Shown here piece by piece: positions 25,175 to 34,684 of a DNA stretch of 41,445 nt. Made by a program: the position numbers and the translations under genes. Under the pieces are notes generated by a model that made no database searches, was not told the origin of the DNA, and saw only the letters and a program-made list of their open reading frames with translations. Source of the stretch: Bacteroidales bacterium (GTDB lineage: Bacteria; Bacteroidota; Bacteroidia; Bacteroidales; UBA932). Each line of letters begins with the position of its first letter. Positions within the stretch are counted from its first letter, which is position 1. The stretch is taken from contig JAFTYS010000053.1 of NCBI GenBank assembly GCA_017461285.1, positions 1-41,445 on the forward strand, read 5' to 3'.

Positions 25175-26911
25175 TTAAGATACTTTCAGTTTGCATTTGT
25201 ACAGAGCCTGTGAGATGTTGATCATGAAGTCACCCATCTTCTCCAGTTCTGATACTATATCCATATAGTATACGCTTGTCTGGTAGTTCTTGCGGTTGTC
25301 CTCAAGGCTGTTGATCTCCTCTTCGCGGAGGTTGTCGCGGAGAACATTGATCCTGTCTTCGGCTGCGTATGCATTGGAAATCTCTTCAAGTGTAGCATTC
25401 TCTGCCATTGTAAGGTTGTCGATCATCACGCCATATGCATTGTCCACGAGGTCAACCATAGCATTGAGCTTCTTGATGGTTTCAGGATCGAAAGACTTGT
25501 TGTGGATATTCCTGCGTGAGAGGATTCTGCTTATGCTTTCTCCTGAATCGCCGAGAGACTCCAGCTCACCGATGATCTTGTACATCGCCTTGATCTTATA
25601 TGATGTGTTTTCGCTGATTTCTCCTTCGGATACAGCATTGAGGAAAGATGCGATCTCGTACTCGATACGGTCAGATATCTCCTCATATTTAACGAGCTTG
25701 CTCCTGAGCTCCTCGAACTTGTCCGGTTCAGTCTCATTGATGGCGGCCCTTGCGTAGCCGAGTCCGTTGCGTGAGATTCTTGCAAAATGGATGATCTCCT
25801 TAATTGCTTGTTCTGTAGCTAGTTCCGGAGTAGCAAGAGGTCCTGCGGCGATATATTTGAGTCTGTATGGCTTCTCTTCCTTGTTCTCCGGTTCTTTGAC
25901 GATCTTTGACACGATCTTGGCTATTAATCCAGTAAACCATACAAGCAGGAGGGTATTTATCAGGTTGAACAAGGTATGAAGCATGGACAGTCCGTAAAGC
26001 GCTGCCGTTCCGGTCGCGCCGTCTGGTTCTGTTACCGAAAATCCTGCGGCAGCCGGGTTAGGGAAGCCCATGATTTCTATGATCTTGCCTACAAGGCTCA
26101 GGAACGGCTTGAACAGTATCAATGCCCATATCACACCGAAGACGTTGAATATTGTATGCGACATTGCGGCTCGTTTGGCGGAATGATTTCCGACAGATGC
26201 GGCAATGTTGGCTGTGATCGTCGTACCGATGTTTTCACCGAGAACCATTGCGCATGCCATAGGGAAGGGGATCCAGCCCATGCTGAGCATGATCAATGTT
26301 ATGGCCATTGTAGCCGATGAAGACTGAAGGATGAGGGTGAGCACTGTTCCGATGCCAAGGAAGATCAGCACGGACCAGAATCCGTATCCGGACCACTGCT
26401 TTACAAATTCAAGGACTTCAGGGGTCTGCTTTAGGTCTGGAACAGATTCCTTCATGAATGAGAGGCCGAGGAAAAGCAGCGAGAATCCGACTATAAGCTC
26501 TCCGATGTTCTTATGCTGGTTCTTCTTAGAATTCGAGAAAAGGAATCCTAGAAGCATCAGTGGAACTGCCAGAATCGAAATGTCAGCTTTGAATCCGAGA
26601 AGCGAAACCATCCATGCGGTGATTGTCGTACCGATGTTCGCGCCCATGATGACTCCGATGGCCTGAACCAGCGTAAGGAGTCCGGCGTTCACGAAACTCA
26701 CGACCATTACTGTAGTCGCTGACGATGATTGGATCAGTGCCGTGATTCCGACTCCGGTCATCACGCGCTTGAACGGATTTGAAGTCATTGCTGAAAGAAA
26801 GCCTCTGAGTCTGTCACCGGCGGCTTTCTGAAGTCCCGAGCTCATCAGGTTCATTCCGTAAAGGAACATTCCCATCGCTCCGAACAGAGTAAAGATTTGA
26901 AGGATACCCAT
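25175..26911 (-). CDS. Na+/phosphate cotransporter with C-terminal PhoU-like domain
   Basis: The 578-residue protein has a duplicated Na/Pi-II core with the signature QSSSAT twice, at 61-66 and 196-201, and about eight to nine membrane helices. A cytoplasmic helical domain (about 370-575) resembles PhoU, as in NptA-type bacterial proteins. It probably moves phosphate (or another anion) with sodium at the inner membrane. I chose the ATG at 26909-26911 (MGILQIFTLFGAMG), matching the usual family start; the longer frame has an implausible basic prefix that covers the promoter. A -7 box is at 26940-26947. Confidence 0.93.
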   Translation of the reverse strand: MGILQIFTLFGAMGMFLYGMNLMSSGLQKAAGDRLRGFLSAMTSNPFKRVMTGVGITALIQSSSATTVMVVSFVNAGLLTLVQAIGVIMGANIGTTITAWMVSLLGFKADISILAVPLMLLGFLFSNSKKNQHKNIGELIVGFSLLFLGLSFMKESVPDLKQTPEVLEFVKQWSGYGFWSVLIFLGIGTVLTLILQSSSATMAITLIMLSMGWIPFPMACAMVLGENIGTTITANIAASVGNHSAKRAAMSHTIFNVFGVIWALILFKPFLSLVGKIIEIMGFPNPAAAGFSVTEPDGATGTAALYGLSMLHTLFNLINTLLLVWFTGLIAKIVSKIVKEPENKEEKPYRLKYIAAGPLATPELATEQAIKEIIHFARISRNGLGYARAAINETEPDKFEELRSKLVKYEEISDRIEYEIASFLNAVSEGEISENTSYKIKAMYKIIGELESLGDSGESISRILSRRNIHNKSFDPETIKKLNAMVDLVDNAYGVMIDNLTMAENATLEEISNAYAAEDRINVLRDNLREEEINSLEDNRKNYQTSVYYMDIVSELEKMGDFMINISQALYKCKLKVS

Positions 26912-26939
26912 AGTTTGTTGAGAGTGTAATAAATTTTGA

Positions 26940-26947
26940 CAAAAATA
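26940..26947 (-). promoter_or_regulatory. Putative -7 promoter box (TATTTTTG) for the Na/Pi-rlmD operon
   Basis: The minus strand reads TATTTTTG, exact TAnnTTTG, 28 bases before the chosen ATG. The remaining AT-rich DNA up to 27121 holds nothing I can name. Confidence 0.55.
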
Positions 26948-27121
26948 ACGTCTTTGATTCTGAATTGCAATTTTGTTCATATTAAAATATTGTTAAATAT
27001 AAGTGATTTTCCATATTCAATTTCTTTCTGTCCAATTTGTCACACAATTGATATTATGTTAACTTGCAATATAAAAAATCAACAATCCCCTTTGATTAAT
27101 ACATATTTAGACAAATTTTCA

Positions 27122-27129
27122 TAAATTTG
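27122..27129 (+). promoter_or_regulatory. Putative -7 promoter box (TAAATTTG) for the lipoprotein-DUF5723 operon
   Basis: Exact TAnnTTTG match ending 21 bases before the ATG at 27151. An in-frame TTG at 27127 would lie inside this box, so 27151 is the better start. Confidence 0.6.
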
Positions 27130-27150
27130 TTGAAATTAAATTTAACCGTT

Positions 27151-28902
27151 ATGAAAATGCTGTATTACTCAAGATGGCATTCCGTTATGATCATTCTGTT
27201 TGGAATGTCCGCTTTATCGGCATGTGTCAATGAAGAATATGACCTCTCAAAGGACATTGACACAGAAATCACGATTCTCAAGAATGTTTCAATGCCCGTG
27301 GGTTCGATCGAACCTGTGACAATTGAAAAGGTTCTGAGTCTTGATGAAGATGAGACTTCTGTCATACGTAAAGATGACAATGGAGATTTTGTCTTCACCT
27401 TTACCGGAAAGGAGATTTCGGCTGAAATCGAAGTTCCTTCTTTCAGTATTGCCCCTGCAAACGGGATTCATACCGAACCGATTGAAGTACATTTCGGTAC
27501 CGGTGACGCAGCTGGTAAGAATCCTTCGTTAATCACAGAAGACATTGTATACAGTGTAGTTTCTGGCAAGGTTCTGGATGCTTCTATGGACATTGATATA
27601 GAATCGCAGCTCCCTTCGCAGATTGCCGATGTAAAGTCCGTTTCACTTGACGCCTCAGTTTATATGAACTTTGCAGTGAATGCCGGTTCTGTTCATCTTA
27701 TGAAGGGTTTTGCTATTGAATTCCCTGACTTTCTGAGTCTTACGAAATCCGGTATGACTGATTCAAGGTTCGATCTTCATAATAATAAACTTGTGGTAAC
27801 GGAGGATGTACGCATATCTTCTGACTCCCCTCTTACTTTCGCTCTTCTTGTTGACAGGATCAATCTTCCGGCCGGGGCCGTTTCCGGCGGTCAGCTGGCT
27901 ATTAAAGATCAGGTCAAGGTGACGGGTGATTTCTACCTCTCCCCTTCTGACTTCAACGTCATTCCAGACGAGCTTGTCGTCAATATAAAGGCAGATATAA
28001 CGGATCTCGATGTACTTTCTGCGGAAGTTAAACTGGCTATAAATGAGACGGTTGCGGGCAGTACGGTTTCTGTTGGAGAACTTCCTGAATTCCTGACAGG
28101 CGGTAACGTTTGTCTGGACATCTACAATCCGTCGTTGAATTTCGGAATCAAGAACAATACTCCGTTTGCTTTTGGCGTAAAGGCTGGCGTCAGGGCAGCT
28201 CGTGGAAATGATGTCGTAGACATCGTGCTTGGAGAGAATCCGACGATTGAAATACCTGCAGAGACAGACGCCTTTTATCAGATTACACGAAGGGAGACCT
28301 ATGTCCCACAGGGTGCTGTAAATGTTGTCGTGCCTGAATTGGGAAATCTTATAAGCATTCTTCCCGAAACAGTCTCTTTTGATGACATTACCTTGACTTC
28401 GACCTCAAGTGATTATGTATCGGTCGCTTCCGGAGTCAGATACAATGCTTCTCTTTCATATGAAGTCTATGCCCCTCTTGCATTCGACAACGAACTTCAG
28501 ATCGAATTTTCAACTGATATCGAAAACATCGGAATGTCATTCGAAGATGTTACGATAGATGATCTAACGATCAGCCTCAAGATCGAGAATTCTATTCCTT
28601 TGGATTTCGCGATAAAGGCTGTCGCATTGGATGCGGAAGGCGGAATCAGCAGCGGTCAGGATCTTTCAGTCAGCGGTCCGGTAAAGGGTGGTACGCAGAA
28701 CTCCCCTGCTGTCAGTGACATAGATCTTTCGATAAAGAGCACCGGCGGTCAGTTTGGACTGGATGCTCTCAGGCTTACAATGACTGCATCAGCTCCTTCA
28801 GACCTGACAGGTGTTGCCCTGAACGAGAAACAGGGATTCAAGATCACTGACCTTGTAATCACTTGCCCGGAAGGCATTACATTCAATAATTCTGAAAAAT
28901 AG
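27151..28902 (+). CDS. Large surface lipoprotein of unknown function
   Basis: The 583-residue protein has a lipoprotein signal ending FGMSALSAC with the lipidated cysteine at C25. The residues right after it, CVNEEYD, are acidic, as in the Bacteroidota lipoprotein export signal that sends proteins to the cell surface. The mature part is almost free of cysteine and reads as beta-rich, with many alternating hydrophobic strands. The motif EEYDLSKDIDTEIT after the anchor recalls a family of Bacteroidales proteins usually found beside a DUF5723 barrel gene, as here (7-base gap). I do not recognise an enzymatic domain. A surface or assembly partner of the barrel is inferred. Confidence 0.8.
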   Translation: MKMLYYSRWHSVMIILFGMSALSACVNEEYDLSKDIDTEITILKNVSMPVGSIEPVTIEKVLSLDEDETSVIRKDDNGDFVFTFTGKEISAEIEVPSFSIAPANGIHTEPIEVHFGTGDAAGKNPSLITEDIVYSVVSGKVLDASMDIDIESQLPSQIADVKSVSLDASVYMNFAVNAGSVHLMKGFAIEFPDFLSLTKSGMTDSRFDLHNNKLVVTEDVRISSDSPLTFALLVDRINLPAGAVSGGQLAIKDQVKVTGDFYLSPSDFNVIPDELVVNIKADITDLDVLSAEVKLAINETVAGSTVSVGELPEFLTGGNVCLDIYNPSLNFGIKNNTPFAFGVKAGVRAARGNDVVDIVLGENPTIEIPAETDAFYQITRRETYVPQGAVNVVVPELGNLISILPETVSFDDITLTSTSSDYVSVASGVRYNASLSYEVYAPLAFDNELQIEFSTDIENIGMSFEDVTIDDLTISLKIENSIPLDFAIKAVALDAEGGISSGQDLSVSGPVKGGTQNSPAVSDIDLSIKSTGGQFGLDALRLTMTASAPSDLTGVALNEKQGFKITDLVITCPEGITFNNSEK

Positions 28903-28909
28903 ACGACCT

Positions 28910-30331
28910 ATGAAACGGATACAATATATAATGGTGCTTGTTGCACTTGCGGCTGCATCGGTTTCCGCCTTCGGACAGCAGAACCTCAGGTCTGCGTATT
29001 TCCTTGACGGATATACATACAATTACAAGATGAACCCGGCCATGGCTCCTGAACGTGCGTTCTTTGCAACGCCTGGAATGGGAAACGTAGGAGTCGGCGC
29101 TGAATCAAACCTAGCTCTCTCGACATTCCTCTACCCTACCGGTAAAGGAAACCTTACCACTTTCATGAGCAATTCAGTTGCTGCCGATCAGTTCCTTGAC
29201 AGATTGCAGGTCGCTAACAATTTGAATGTAAGCGTAAATGAGACTCTGTTTGCTACCGGATACCGCATCGGTAAGTCGTATCATACTGTCGACATATCCC
29301 TTAAGGCAGATGCTTCTGCAATTCTTCCGAAGGATCTTTTCGCTTTTGCCAAGACAGGATCTTCAGCAGGAGCCACTTCATGGGACATCTCCAGGACCGG
29401 AATACGTACCAATGCAAGAATGGAGCTTGCATACGGATACTCACGCCCTATATCTGACTGGATCAGGGTCGGTGCAAGAGTAAAGGTGCTTATGGGCATC
29501 GTGCGTGCGGATATGCTTATAGACGACCTGAACCTAAAGATGGACGGTCAGGAATGGGCAGTTACCGCGCATGGAAGCGCAGAAGTCTCAGGTCCGTTCA
29601 ATGTAGCTAAGGTACAGGGCTCAAATGAAGTGGATATGGGCAATGTGACCCTCCCTGACATCGAGGCCATCAGCGAATACCTTGTCAATCCAAGCCTTGG
29701 ACTTGCATTCGATCTCGGAGCTTCGTTCGATTTTCTGGATTACTTCACGGCGTCGGTTTCCGTACTGGATCTTGGATTTGTCGGGTGGAAATCAACCACT
29801 TCTGCCGTAATGCCAGGAGGAAAATGGTCATTTGACGGATTTGACAATATCTCTTTCGATGAAAGCGGCGGAATTGATTCAGAACTTGACCAGCTCGGCG
29901 AATCTCTAGGCAATATGCTCAAGATGGAGATTTCTGAAGAAGCGGTAACGAAGTCAAATTCACTTGCGGCTACAGTACATGCCGGAATCGAGGCCAGAAT
30001 GCCGTTCTATGAAAGACTCTCTTTCGGTCTTCTCGGCACACAGAGGATAGACGGAATCTATTCATGGACGGAGGGAAGGGTTTCGGCGAACGTCGCGCCG
30101 ACAAACTGGCTCAGCCTCGCTGCCAGCTACGCGGTTTCCAATTTCGGAAGTTCGGCAGGAGGAGTAGTGAACATCCACCTGCCGGGACTCAATCTCTATG
30201 CGGGACTTGACTCATTCCTCCCTCTTATGAATGTGACTCCTCAGTTCATACCGATTGACAGTCTCAATACAAACCTTACCTTCGGAATTACATTCACTTT
30301 CGGCAAGGCTATGGGAAGATATCGTAACTGA
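28910..30331 (+). CDS. DUF5723-family outer-membrane protein
   Basis: The 473-residue protein has a signal peptide (MKRIQYIMVLVALAAASVSAFG) followed by QQNLRSAYFLDGYTYNYKMNPAMAPERAF, the usual opening of DUF5723 proteins. The rest alternates hydrophobic strands and turns, as in FadL/PorV-like barrels. The last strand (LTFGITFTFGKAMGRYRN) has an aromatic beta-signal-like pattern followed by a short polar tail. It probably resides in the outer membrane; its cargo is unknown. It is 7 bases downstream of the lipoprotein gene, and its stop abuts that of the convergent DUF1963 gene with no gap. Confidence 0.8.
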   Translation: MKRIQYIMVLVALAAASVSAFGQQNLRSAYFLDGYTYNYKMNPAMAPERAFFATPGMGNVGVGAESNLALSTFLYPTGKGNLTTFMSNSVAADQFLDRLQVANNLNVSVNETLFATGYRIGKSYHTVDISLKADASAILPKDLFAFAKTGSSAGATSWDISRTGIRTNARMELAYGYSRPISDWIRVGARVKVLMGIVRADMLIDDLNLKMDGQEWAVTAHGSAEVSGPFNVAKVQGSNEVDMGNVTLPDIEAISEYLVNPSLGLAFDLGASFDFLDYFTASVSVLDLGFVGWKSTTSAVMPGGKWSFDGFDNISFDESGGIDSELDQLGESLGNMLKMEISEEAVTKSNSLAATVHAGIEARMPFYERLSFGLLGTQRIDGIYSWTEGRVSANVAPTNWLSLAASYAVSNFGSSAGGVVNIHLPGLNLYAGLDSFLPLMNVTPQFIPIDSLNTNLTFGITFTFGKAMGRYRN

Positions 30332-30970
30332 TTACAGTGAATGAAGATAAGTCTTTGTCTTCTTCCAGTTTCCGAATTTAAGATCAGATTCCCTGATCAT
30401 CACATCCAGGGTTCCGCAGTCATAAAAGCGGAGCCCTATTTCTTCGTCTTCCTCAAGGTGAAGAAGCGAAGCGAGACCCGGATATTCATTCCTTACATCC
30501 TCGTAGAAAGGGACACCCAGAAGTCTTGATGTCATGGAATCGTCATCGCAGCTGAAGAACTCCATCTCCATTTCAGGTTCGGTAAGCGGCTGGTCATCAT
30601 CGTCTACCAGTATGCATGACTGGAAGGTCTCGAAGTTGATGGTCTTTGCATACTTGACTACAAACTCCCCTTTCGGCCACTCGCCCATTCCGTTATGGGT
30701 CATGGACTCATATCCGAGATATTCGTCTATTGCACCGAAGAAATAAAGCATTCCTTCGTGCGGAAGCTTGTTCTCCGGATCGAATGCAGCGATGTCCTCG
30801 CAGTTGATCTGACAGATGAAGGTCAGAGGGTAATCGAAGGTCTCTCCGTCTTCATCCGTAACCTTGACGGTAGGATATTCCATCTGTTCAGGGAAATCAG
30901 GGTCTCCCCACCATTTGCTTGCACAGAAGAGCACGCGCTCGGTCTTTTTCAGTTTAAATCCAATTGCCAT
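30332..30970 (-). CDS. DUF1963 (YwqG-like) protein
   Basis: The 212-residue protein matches DUF1963 in layout: KWWGDPDFPEQMEYP near residue 20-34, LTFICQINCEDIAAFD (about 49-64), and PHEGMLYFFGAIDEYL (about 70-85), the hallmark Q-I-N and G-x-L-x-F-F motifs. There is no signal peptide. The biochemical function of the family is not established. It is the last gene of a three-gene leftward unit headed by two small outer-membrane proteins, 12 bases downstream of the second, an unexpected pairing for a cytoplasmic protein. Confidence 0.8.
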   Translation of the reverse strand: MAIGFKLKKTERVLFCASKWWGDPDFPEQMEYPTVKVTDEDGETFDYPLTFICQINCEDIAAFDPENKLPHEGMLYFFGAIDEYLGYESMTHNGMGEWPKGEFVVKYAKTINFETFQSCILVDDDDQPLTEPEMEMEFFSCDDDSMTSRLLGVPFYEDVRNEYPGLASLLHLEEDEEIGLRFYDCGTLDVMIRESDLKFGNWKKTKTYLHSL

Positions 30971-30982
30971 ATTCGTTGATTT

Positions 30983-31594
30983 TTAGAATGTCAAGGCTAT
31001 GCCGAAGGACATCGCACTGACATATGCATTGTTTCTGTTGATCCTGTCAGAAGGGATCTTTATTCCATAATATTCAATGTCCGGATGGGTCAATACAGAC
31101 AGGTAAGACATGAGTAAGTCAAGTTTCGTATCCCGGCTCAAGGAAACGCGATACCCGCATCCGACCTTCCCGGTAAGTATGGACTGCGGATCTTCCTTGA
31201 TGCTGAAACCGCTTCCAAGGTCTATGAATGTGAACCATCTGTCCTGCATATGGTCGTCACCTGAATATCTTGTAAGTCTGATTGACAGAGGGATGGTGTG
31301 GTGGTAGTCTTCTATGGCGGAAATGCCAGCATAAACGGACACGTTATAGTTAGGCGAGATGTTGTATCCGGCATGGAGATAGGCTTCCGCATTGCTGTGA
31401 TACATGAATCCGTATTCACGTGGATCGACCCTGTATCCTTCAGGAGCGTAGAAGTTATGGTGATATCCTGAATAGAAGATCCCTATATATCCCCATTCAG
31501 CACCGAAGGTGAACCGAGGGCATGATACGGATTGTCCTGCCGCTTCAAGATGAAGCAGCAATGCGGCCAGAAGTATTACACATGCCTTTTTCAT
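30983..31594 (-). CDS. Small predicted outer-membrane beta-barrel protein
   Basis: The 203-residue protein has a signal peptide (MKKACVILLAALLLHLEAAGQ) and a run of alternating aromatic and hydrophobic strands. It ends SAMSFGIALTF, with the terminal phenylalanine typical of outer-membrane barrels assembled by BAM. No family is recognised; its length fits an 8-strand barrel. It is 2 bases downstream of the gene at 31597-32133, whose product has the same architecture, suggesting that the two work together or arose by duplication. Confidence 0.7.
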   Translation of the reverse strand: MKKACVILLAALLLHLEAAGQSVSCPRFTFGAEWGYIGIFYSGYHHNFYAPEGYRVDPREYGFMYHSNAEAYLHAGYNISPNYNVSVYAGISAIEDYHHTIPLSIRLTRYSGDDHMQDRWFTFIDLGSGFSIKEDPQSILTGKVGCGYRVSLSRDTKLDLLMSYLSVLTHPDIEYYGIKIPSDRINRNNAYVSAMSFGIALTF

Positions 31595-31596
31595 GG

Positions 31597-32133
31597 TCAG
31601 AACAGGTATTTGATCCCGATTTCGGGAATCATTGCATTAATCAGCCCGCCTTTATAATACCGCATCTCAAGATGCCCCTCCACTATGGTCATATGCATTC
31701 CAAGAGTCGGAGCCAGGCTTATGGATATCGAAACCTTCCGGTCAAACAGACATTCCATTCCAAGCCTTCCCTTCAGTCCGAAGAAATATCCGTAGTCTTT
31801 CTTGAATTCATGAGCGATGCCTGCCGTGATTCCAGGACCGGCAAATGCGCATATGGTGTTTCCGTTTCGGGATGCCCATCTGCTTATGATGAAATTGCCT
31901 GACAGTGAGGCGGAAACGCCAGGCATCCTTGTGCTGTCCATGAAATATGGACCCATCTCTGCCTTGATGTCGGCGTTGATGAAGCAGTCCTGATTCAGTG
32001 TGTGCTCATATGTTGCTCCCAGGGCGCTGAATGAAAATGAAGCGCCAACAGACCGAGGCTGCGCATCGGCATAGGATATGGCTGCGCAGACGGTAAGGCA
32101 TAGGACTGCAAATCTTTTCAATGCTTCGAGCAT
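31597..32133 (-). CDS. Small predicted outer-membrane beta-barrel protein
   Basis: The 178-residue protein has a signal peptide (about 1-24, ending CAAISYADA) and then a glycine- and aromatic-rich strand pattern (SVGASFSFSALGATYEHTLN onward), ending MIPEIGIKYLF with a C-terminal phenylalanine. No family is recognised. It heads a leftward unit with a second small barrel and the DUF1963 gene. Only a weak -7-like box is seen upstream (32154-32161, TAAATTCG, one mismatch). The divergent GNAT-like gene starts 99 bases away. Confidence 0.7.
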   Translation of the reverse strand: MLEALKRFAVLCLTVCAAISYADAQPRSVGASFSFSALGATYEHTLNQDCFINADIKAEMGPYFMDSTRMPGVSASLSGNFIISRWASRNGNTICAFAGPGITAGIAHEFKKDYGYFFGLKGRLGMECLFDRKVSISISLAPTLGMHMTIVEGHLEMRYYKGGLINAMIPEIGIKYLF

Positions 32134-32193
32134 GAGGTTCAGGTCTTCAGATGCGAATTTAAGAAAAATAAGCCGATTTGCGAGAAATTTTCA

Positions 32194-32201
32194 TAACTTT
32201 G
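32194..32201 (+). promoter_or_regulatory. Putative -7 promoter box (TAACTTTG) for the GNAT-like gene
   Basis: Exact TAnnTTTG match ending 31 bases before the ATG. A TTTG at 32177-32180 lies upstream, but at 13 bases the spacing is shorter than the usual -33 to -7 distance. Confidence 0.55.
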
Positions 32202-32232
32202 TATTCTGTACTAACCCAAAACCTGAATTATT

Positions 32233-33363
32233 ATGAGTGTAACAATCAAGAAAGTTACAACCAAGAAAGACCTTAAATCATTTGTCCGTTTCGCAAACAG
32301 GCTCTATAAAGGAAATAAATATTACGTTCCCAGCATGCCGTTTGACGACATGAATACATTGAGAAAAGAGACCAACGGAGCTTTCGATTTCTGTGAAGCG
32401 GAACTCTACCTTGCATACAAGGACGGCAAGCTTGCCGGAAGAGTTGCAGCTATAGTAAACCACAAGGCAAATGCCGCTTGGAAAGTGGAGCAGGTGCGTT
32501 TCGGATGGATTGACTTCATAGATGACATAGAAGTTTCTTCAGCTTTGCTCGATGCGGTAATAGCATTCGGAAAGTCAAAAGGAATGAAGCAGATAGTAGG
32601 CCCTCTGGGCTTCACTGACTTCGATCCGGAAGGAATGCTCGTAGAAGGATTCGACCGTCTCAGCACGATGGCTCTGATCTACAACTATCCTTATTATCCG
32701 GAGCATATGAAGAAGCTCGGATTCTACAAGGAGACGGGCTGGGTTGAATACAGGATCACTCTCCCGACCGAGATGCCGGAAAAGCATATCAAGTATGCGG
32801 AAATCATAAAGGAACGATATAATCTGAAGGTAAGGAAGCTTACAAAGAAGCAGATACGTCAGGAAAACTACGGCCGCAAGGTCTTTGAACTTGTCAATCA
32901 GACCTATTGTGTCCTTTACGGATACTCGCTTCTCTCAGAAAAGCAGATCGACCAGTACGTCGACCTCTACCTTGGTCTTGCCGACCCAAGGATGTTCAGC
33001 TTCGTGGAGAACGAACAGGGCGAGCTGATCGCTTTAGGCATTACGATCCCATCACTCTCTGAAGCTCTTCAGAAGTGTAACGGAGAGATATTCCCGTTCG
33101 GATGGTGGCACCTTCTCAAGACAATGTACTGGAAGAAGCCGGACACTCTCGACATGCTCCTTATCGGCGTAAGGCCTGATTATCAGAGCAAAGGCGTCAA
33201 TGCACTCCTGTTCTGCGACCTCTTCAAGACATATAAGGAACTCGGATTCAAGTATGCCGAAACCAATGCGAACCTTGAGACAAATGCCAAGGTCCAGGCG
33301 ATGTGGAGTCCGTTCGAAAAGGAACAGCATAAGAAGCGCTGGGTGTTCGGTAAGGATATTTGA
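32233..33363 (+). CDS. GNAT-like N-acetyltransferase-family protein
   Basis: The 376-residue protein opens with VTIKKVTTKKDLKSFVRFANRLYKGNKYYVPSM, and the middle contains GPLGFTDFDPEGMLVEGFD and the C-terminal acetyl-CoA-fold-like stretch IGVRPDYQSKGVNALLF. This matches a conserved Bacteroidota group usually annotated as GNAT or YghO-like. It is about twice the length of a single GNAT domain, so it may hold two such folds, the first degenerate. Substrate is unknown. The rarA gene begins 13 bases downstream. Confidence 0.75.
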   Translation: MSVTIKKVTTKKDLKSFVRFANRLYKGNKYYVPSMPFDDMNTLRKETNGAFDFCEAELYLAYKDGKLAGRVAAIVNHKANAAWKVEQVRFGWIDFIDDIEVSSALLDAVIAFGKSKGMKQIVGPLGFTDFDPEGMLVEGFDRLSTMALIYNYPYYPEHMKKLGFYKETGWVEYRITLPTEMPEKHIKYAEIIKERYNLKVRKLTKKQIRQENYGRKVFELVNQTYCVLYGYSLLSEKQIDQYVDLYLGLADPRMFSFVENEQGELIALGITIPSLSEALQKCNGEIFPFGWWHLLKTMYWKKPDTLDMLLIGVRPDYQSKGVNALLFCDLFKTYKELGFKYAETNANLETNAKVQAMWSPFEKEQHKKRWVFGKDI

Positions 33364-33376
33364 TGAACTTGATTGA

Positions 33377-34684
33377 ATGACAGGTGACGACAACATAGGA
33401 CGCGGCAGAATGCTGCCCCCTCTTCCGGAGAGAATGCGCCCCCAGACCCTTGACGGGTATGTGGGGCAGTCTCATCTTGTAGGAAAGGGATGCATCCTCC
33501 GCAATATGATCGAGAGCGGAAACCTCTCTTCATTCATATTGTGGGGCCCTCCAGGCGTCGGCAAGACCACATTGTCAAGAATCGTGGCCAAATCCCTCGG
33601 ACGTGAATTCTACACCTTGTCTGCTGTAAGCGCCGGTGTGAAGGACGTGAGGGAAGTGATTGACAAGGCCCGTTCCGGTTCGATATTTTCAAGCGGACTG
33701 TCCCCAATCCTTTTCATAGATGAAATCCATCGCTTCAACAAGTCCCAGCAGGATGCCCTCCTCGGTGCGGTTGAAGACGGAACTGTGGTTCTTATCGGCG
33801 CGACGACAGAGAACCCATCCTTCGAAGTCATCACTCCCCTTTTGTCACGCTGCCAGGTCTTTGTCCTGAAGTCTTTGGAAAAGCCTGATCTTCAGCGCCT
33901 TCTGGAGAGGGCTGTAAAGGAGGACGAGATACTGAAATACAGAAAGATAGATATAAAGGAGACAGATGCCCTCTTCCGCCACAGCGCCGGAGATGCGCGC
34001 AAGCTCCTTAATATTCTTGAGATTGTAGTCGGATCCTTTACAGGAAACGCGGACGTTCTGATCGACAACAAGACGGTGACTTCATGTCTTCAGGAAAACA
34101 TCGCCATCTATGACAAGGGCGGCGAGATGCACTATGACATAATCTCCGCCTTCATCAAGAGTGTAAGAGGTTCCGATCCGAATGCTGCCGTTTATTATCT
34201 TGCCAGGATGCTGGAAGGTGGAGAAGACCCTCTTTTCATTGCAAGGCGCCTTTGCATACTTGCTGCCGAAGATGTAGGCCTGGCAAATCCCAACGCCCTT
34301 CTTCTGGCAAATTCATGCTTCCAGATAGTCCACAACATAGGAATGCCGGAAGCCCGTATCCCTCTTGCAGAAGTGACGATCTATCTTGCGTCTTCAGCAA
34401 AGAGCAACTCTGCGTATGTGGCTATCAATGAGGCGCTTGAGATGGCCCGAAATACGCAGACAGCGTCAGTGCCTCTGTATTTGCGCAATGCTCCGACAAA
34501 GCTTATGAGCGAGCTCGGATATGCAGACGGATACAAGTATGCCCACGATTATCCCGGCCATTTTACGGATCTGGAATTCATGCCTGCAGAACTTGCCGGA
34601 CACAAGTTCTACGAACCTGCAGATAACAAGCAGGAGGAAACTCTCAGAGCGCGCCTCGAATCGCTTTGGCCTAAATACTATTAG
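33377..34684 (+). CDS. rarA: Replication-associated recombination protein A (AAA+ ATPase)
   Basis: The 435-residue AAA+ protein has Walker A GPPGVGKT (57-64), Walker [18 protein letters not shown] (113-129), sensor 1 [10 protein letters not shown] (141-150), and the RarA-specific C-terminal region with [16 protein letters not shown] and [19 protein letters not shown]. RarA (MgsA) helps rescue stalled replication forks and interacts with single-strand binding protein. Length is normal. The stop overlaps the stop of convergent tamL by three bases, leaving no room for a terminator. Confidence 0.95.
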   Translation: MTGDDNIGRGRMLPPLPERMRPQTLDGYVGQSHLVGKGCILRNMIESGNLSSFILWGPPGVGKTTLSRIVAKSLGREFYTLSAVSAGVKDVREVIDKARSGSIFSSGLSPILFIDEIHRFNKSQQDALLGAVEDGTVVLIGATTENPSFEVITPLLSRCQVFVLKSLEKPDLQRLLERAVKEDEILKYRKIDIKETDALFRHSAGDARKLLNILEIVVGSFTGNADVLIDNKTVTSCLQENIAIYDKGGEMHYDIISAFIKSVRGSDPNAAVYYLARMLEGGEDPLFIARRLCILAAEDVGLANPNALLLANSCFQIVHNIGMPEARIPLAEVTIYLASSAKSNSAYVAINEALEMARNTQTASVPLYLRNAPTKLMSELGYADGYKYAHDYPGHFTDLEFMPAELAGHKFYEPADNKQEETLRARLESLWPKYY

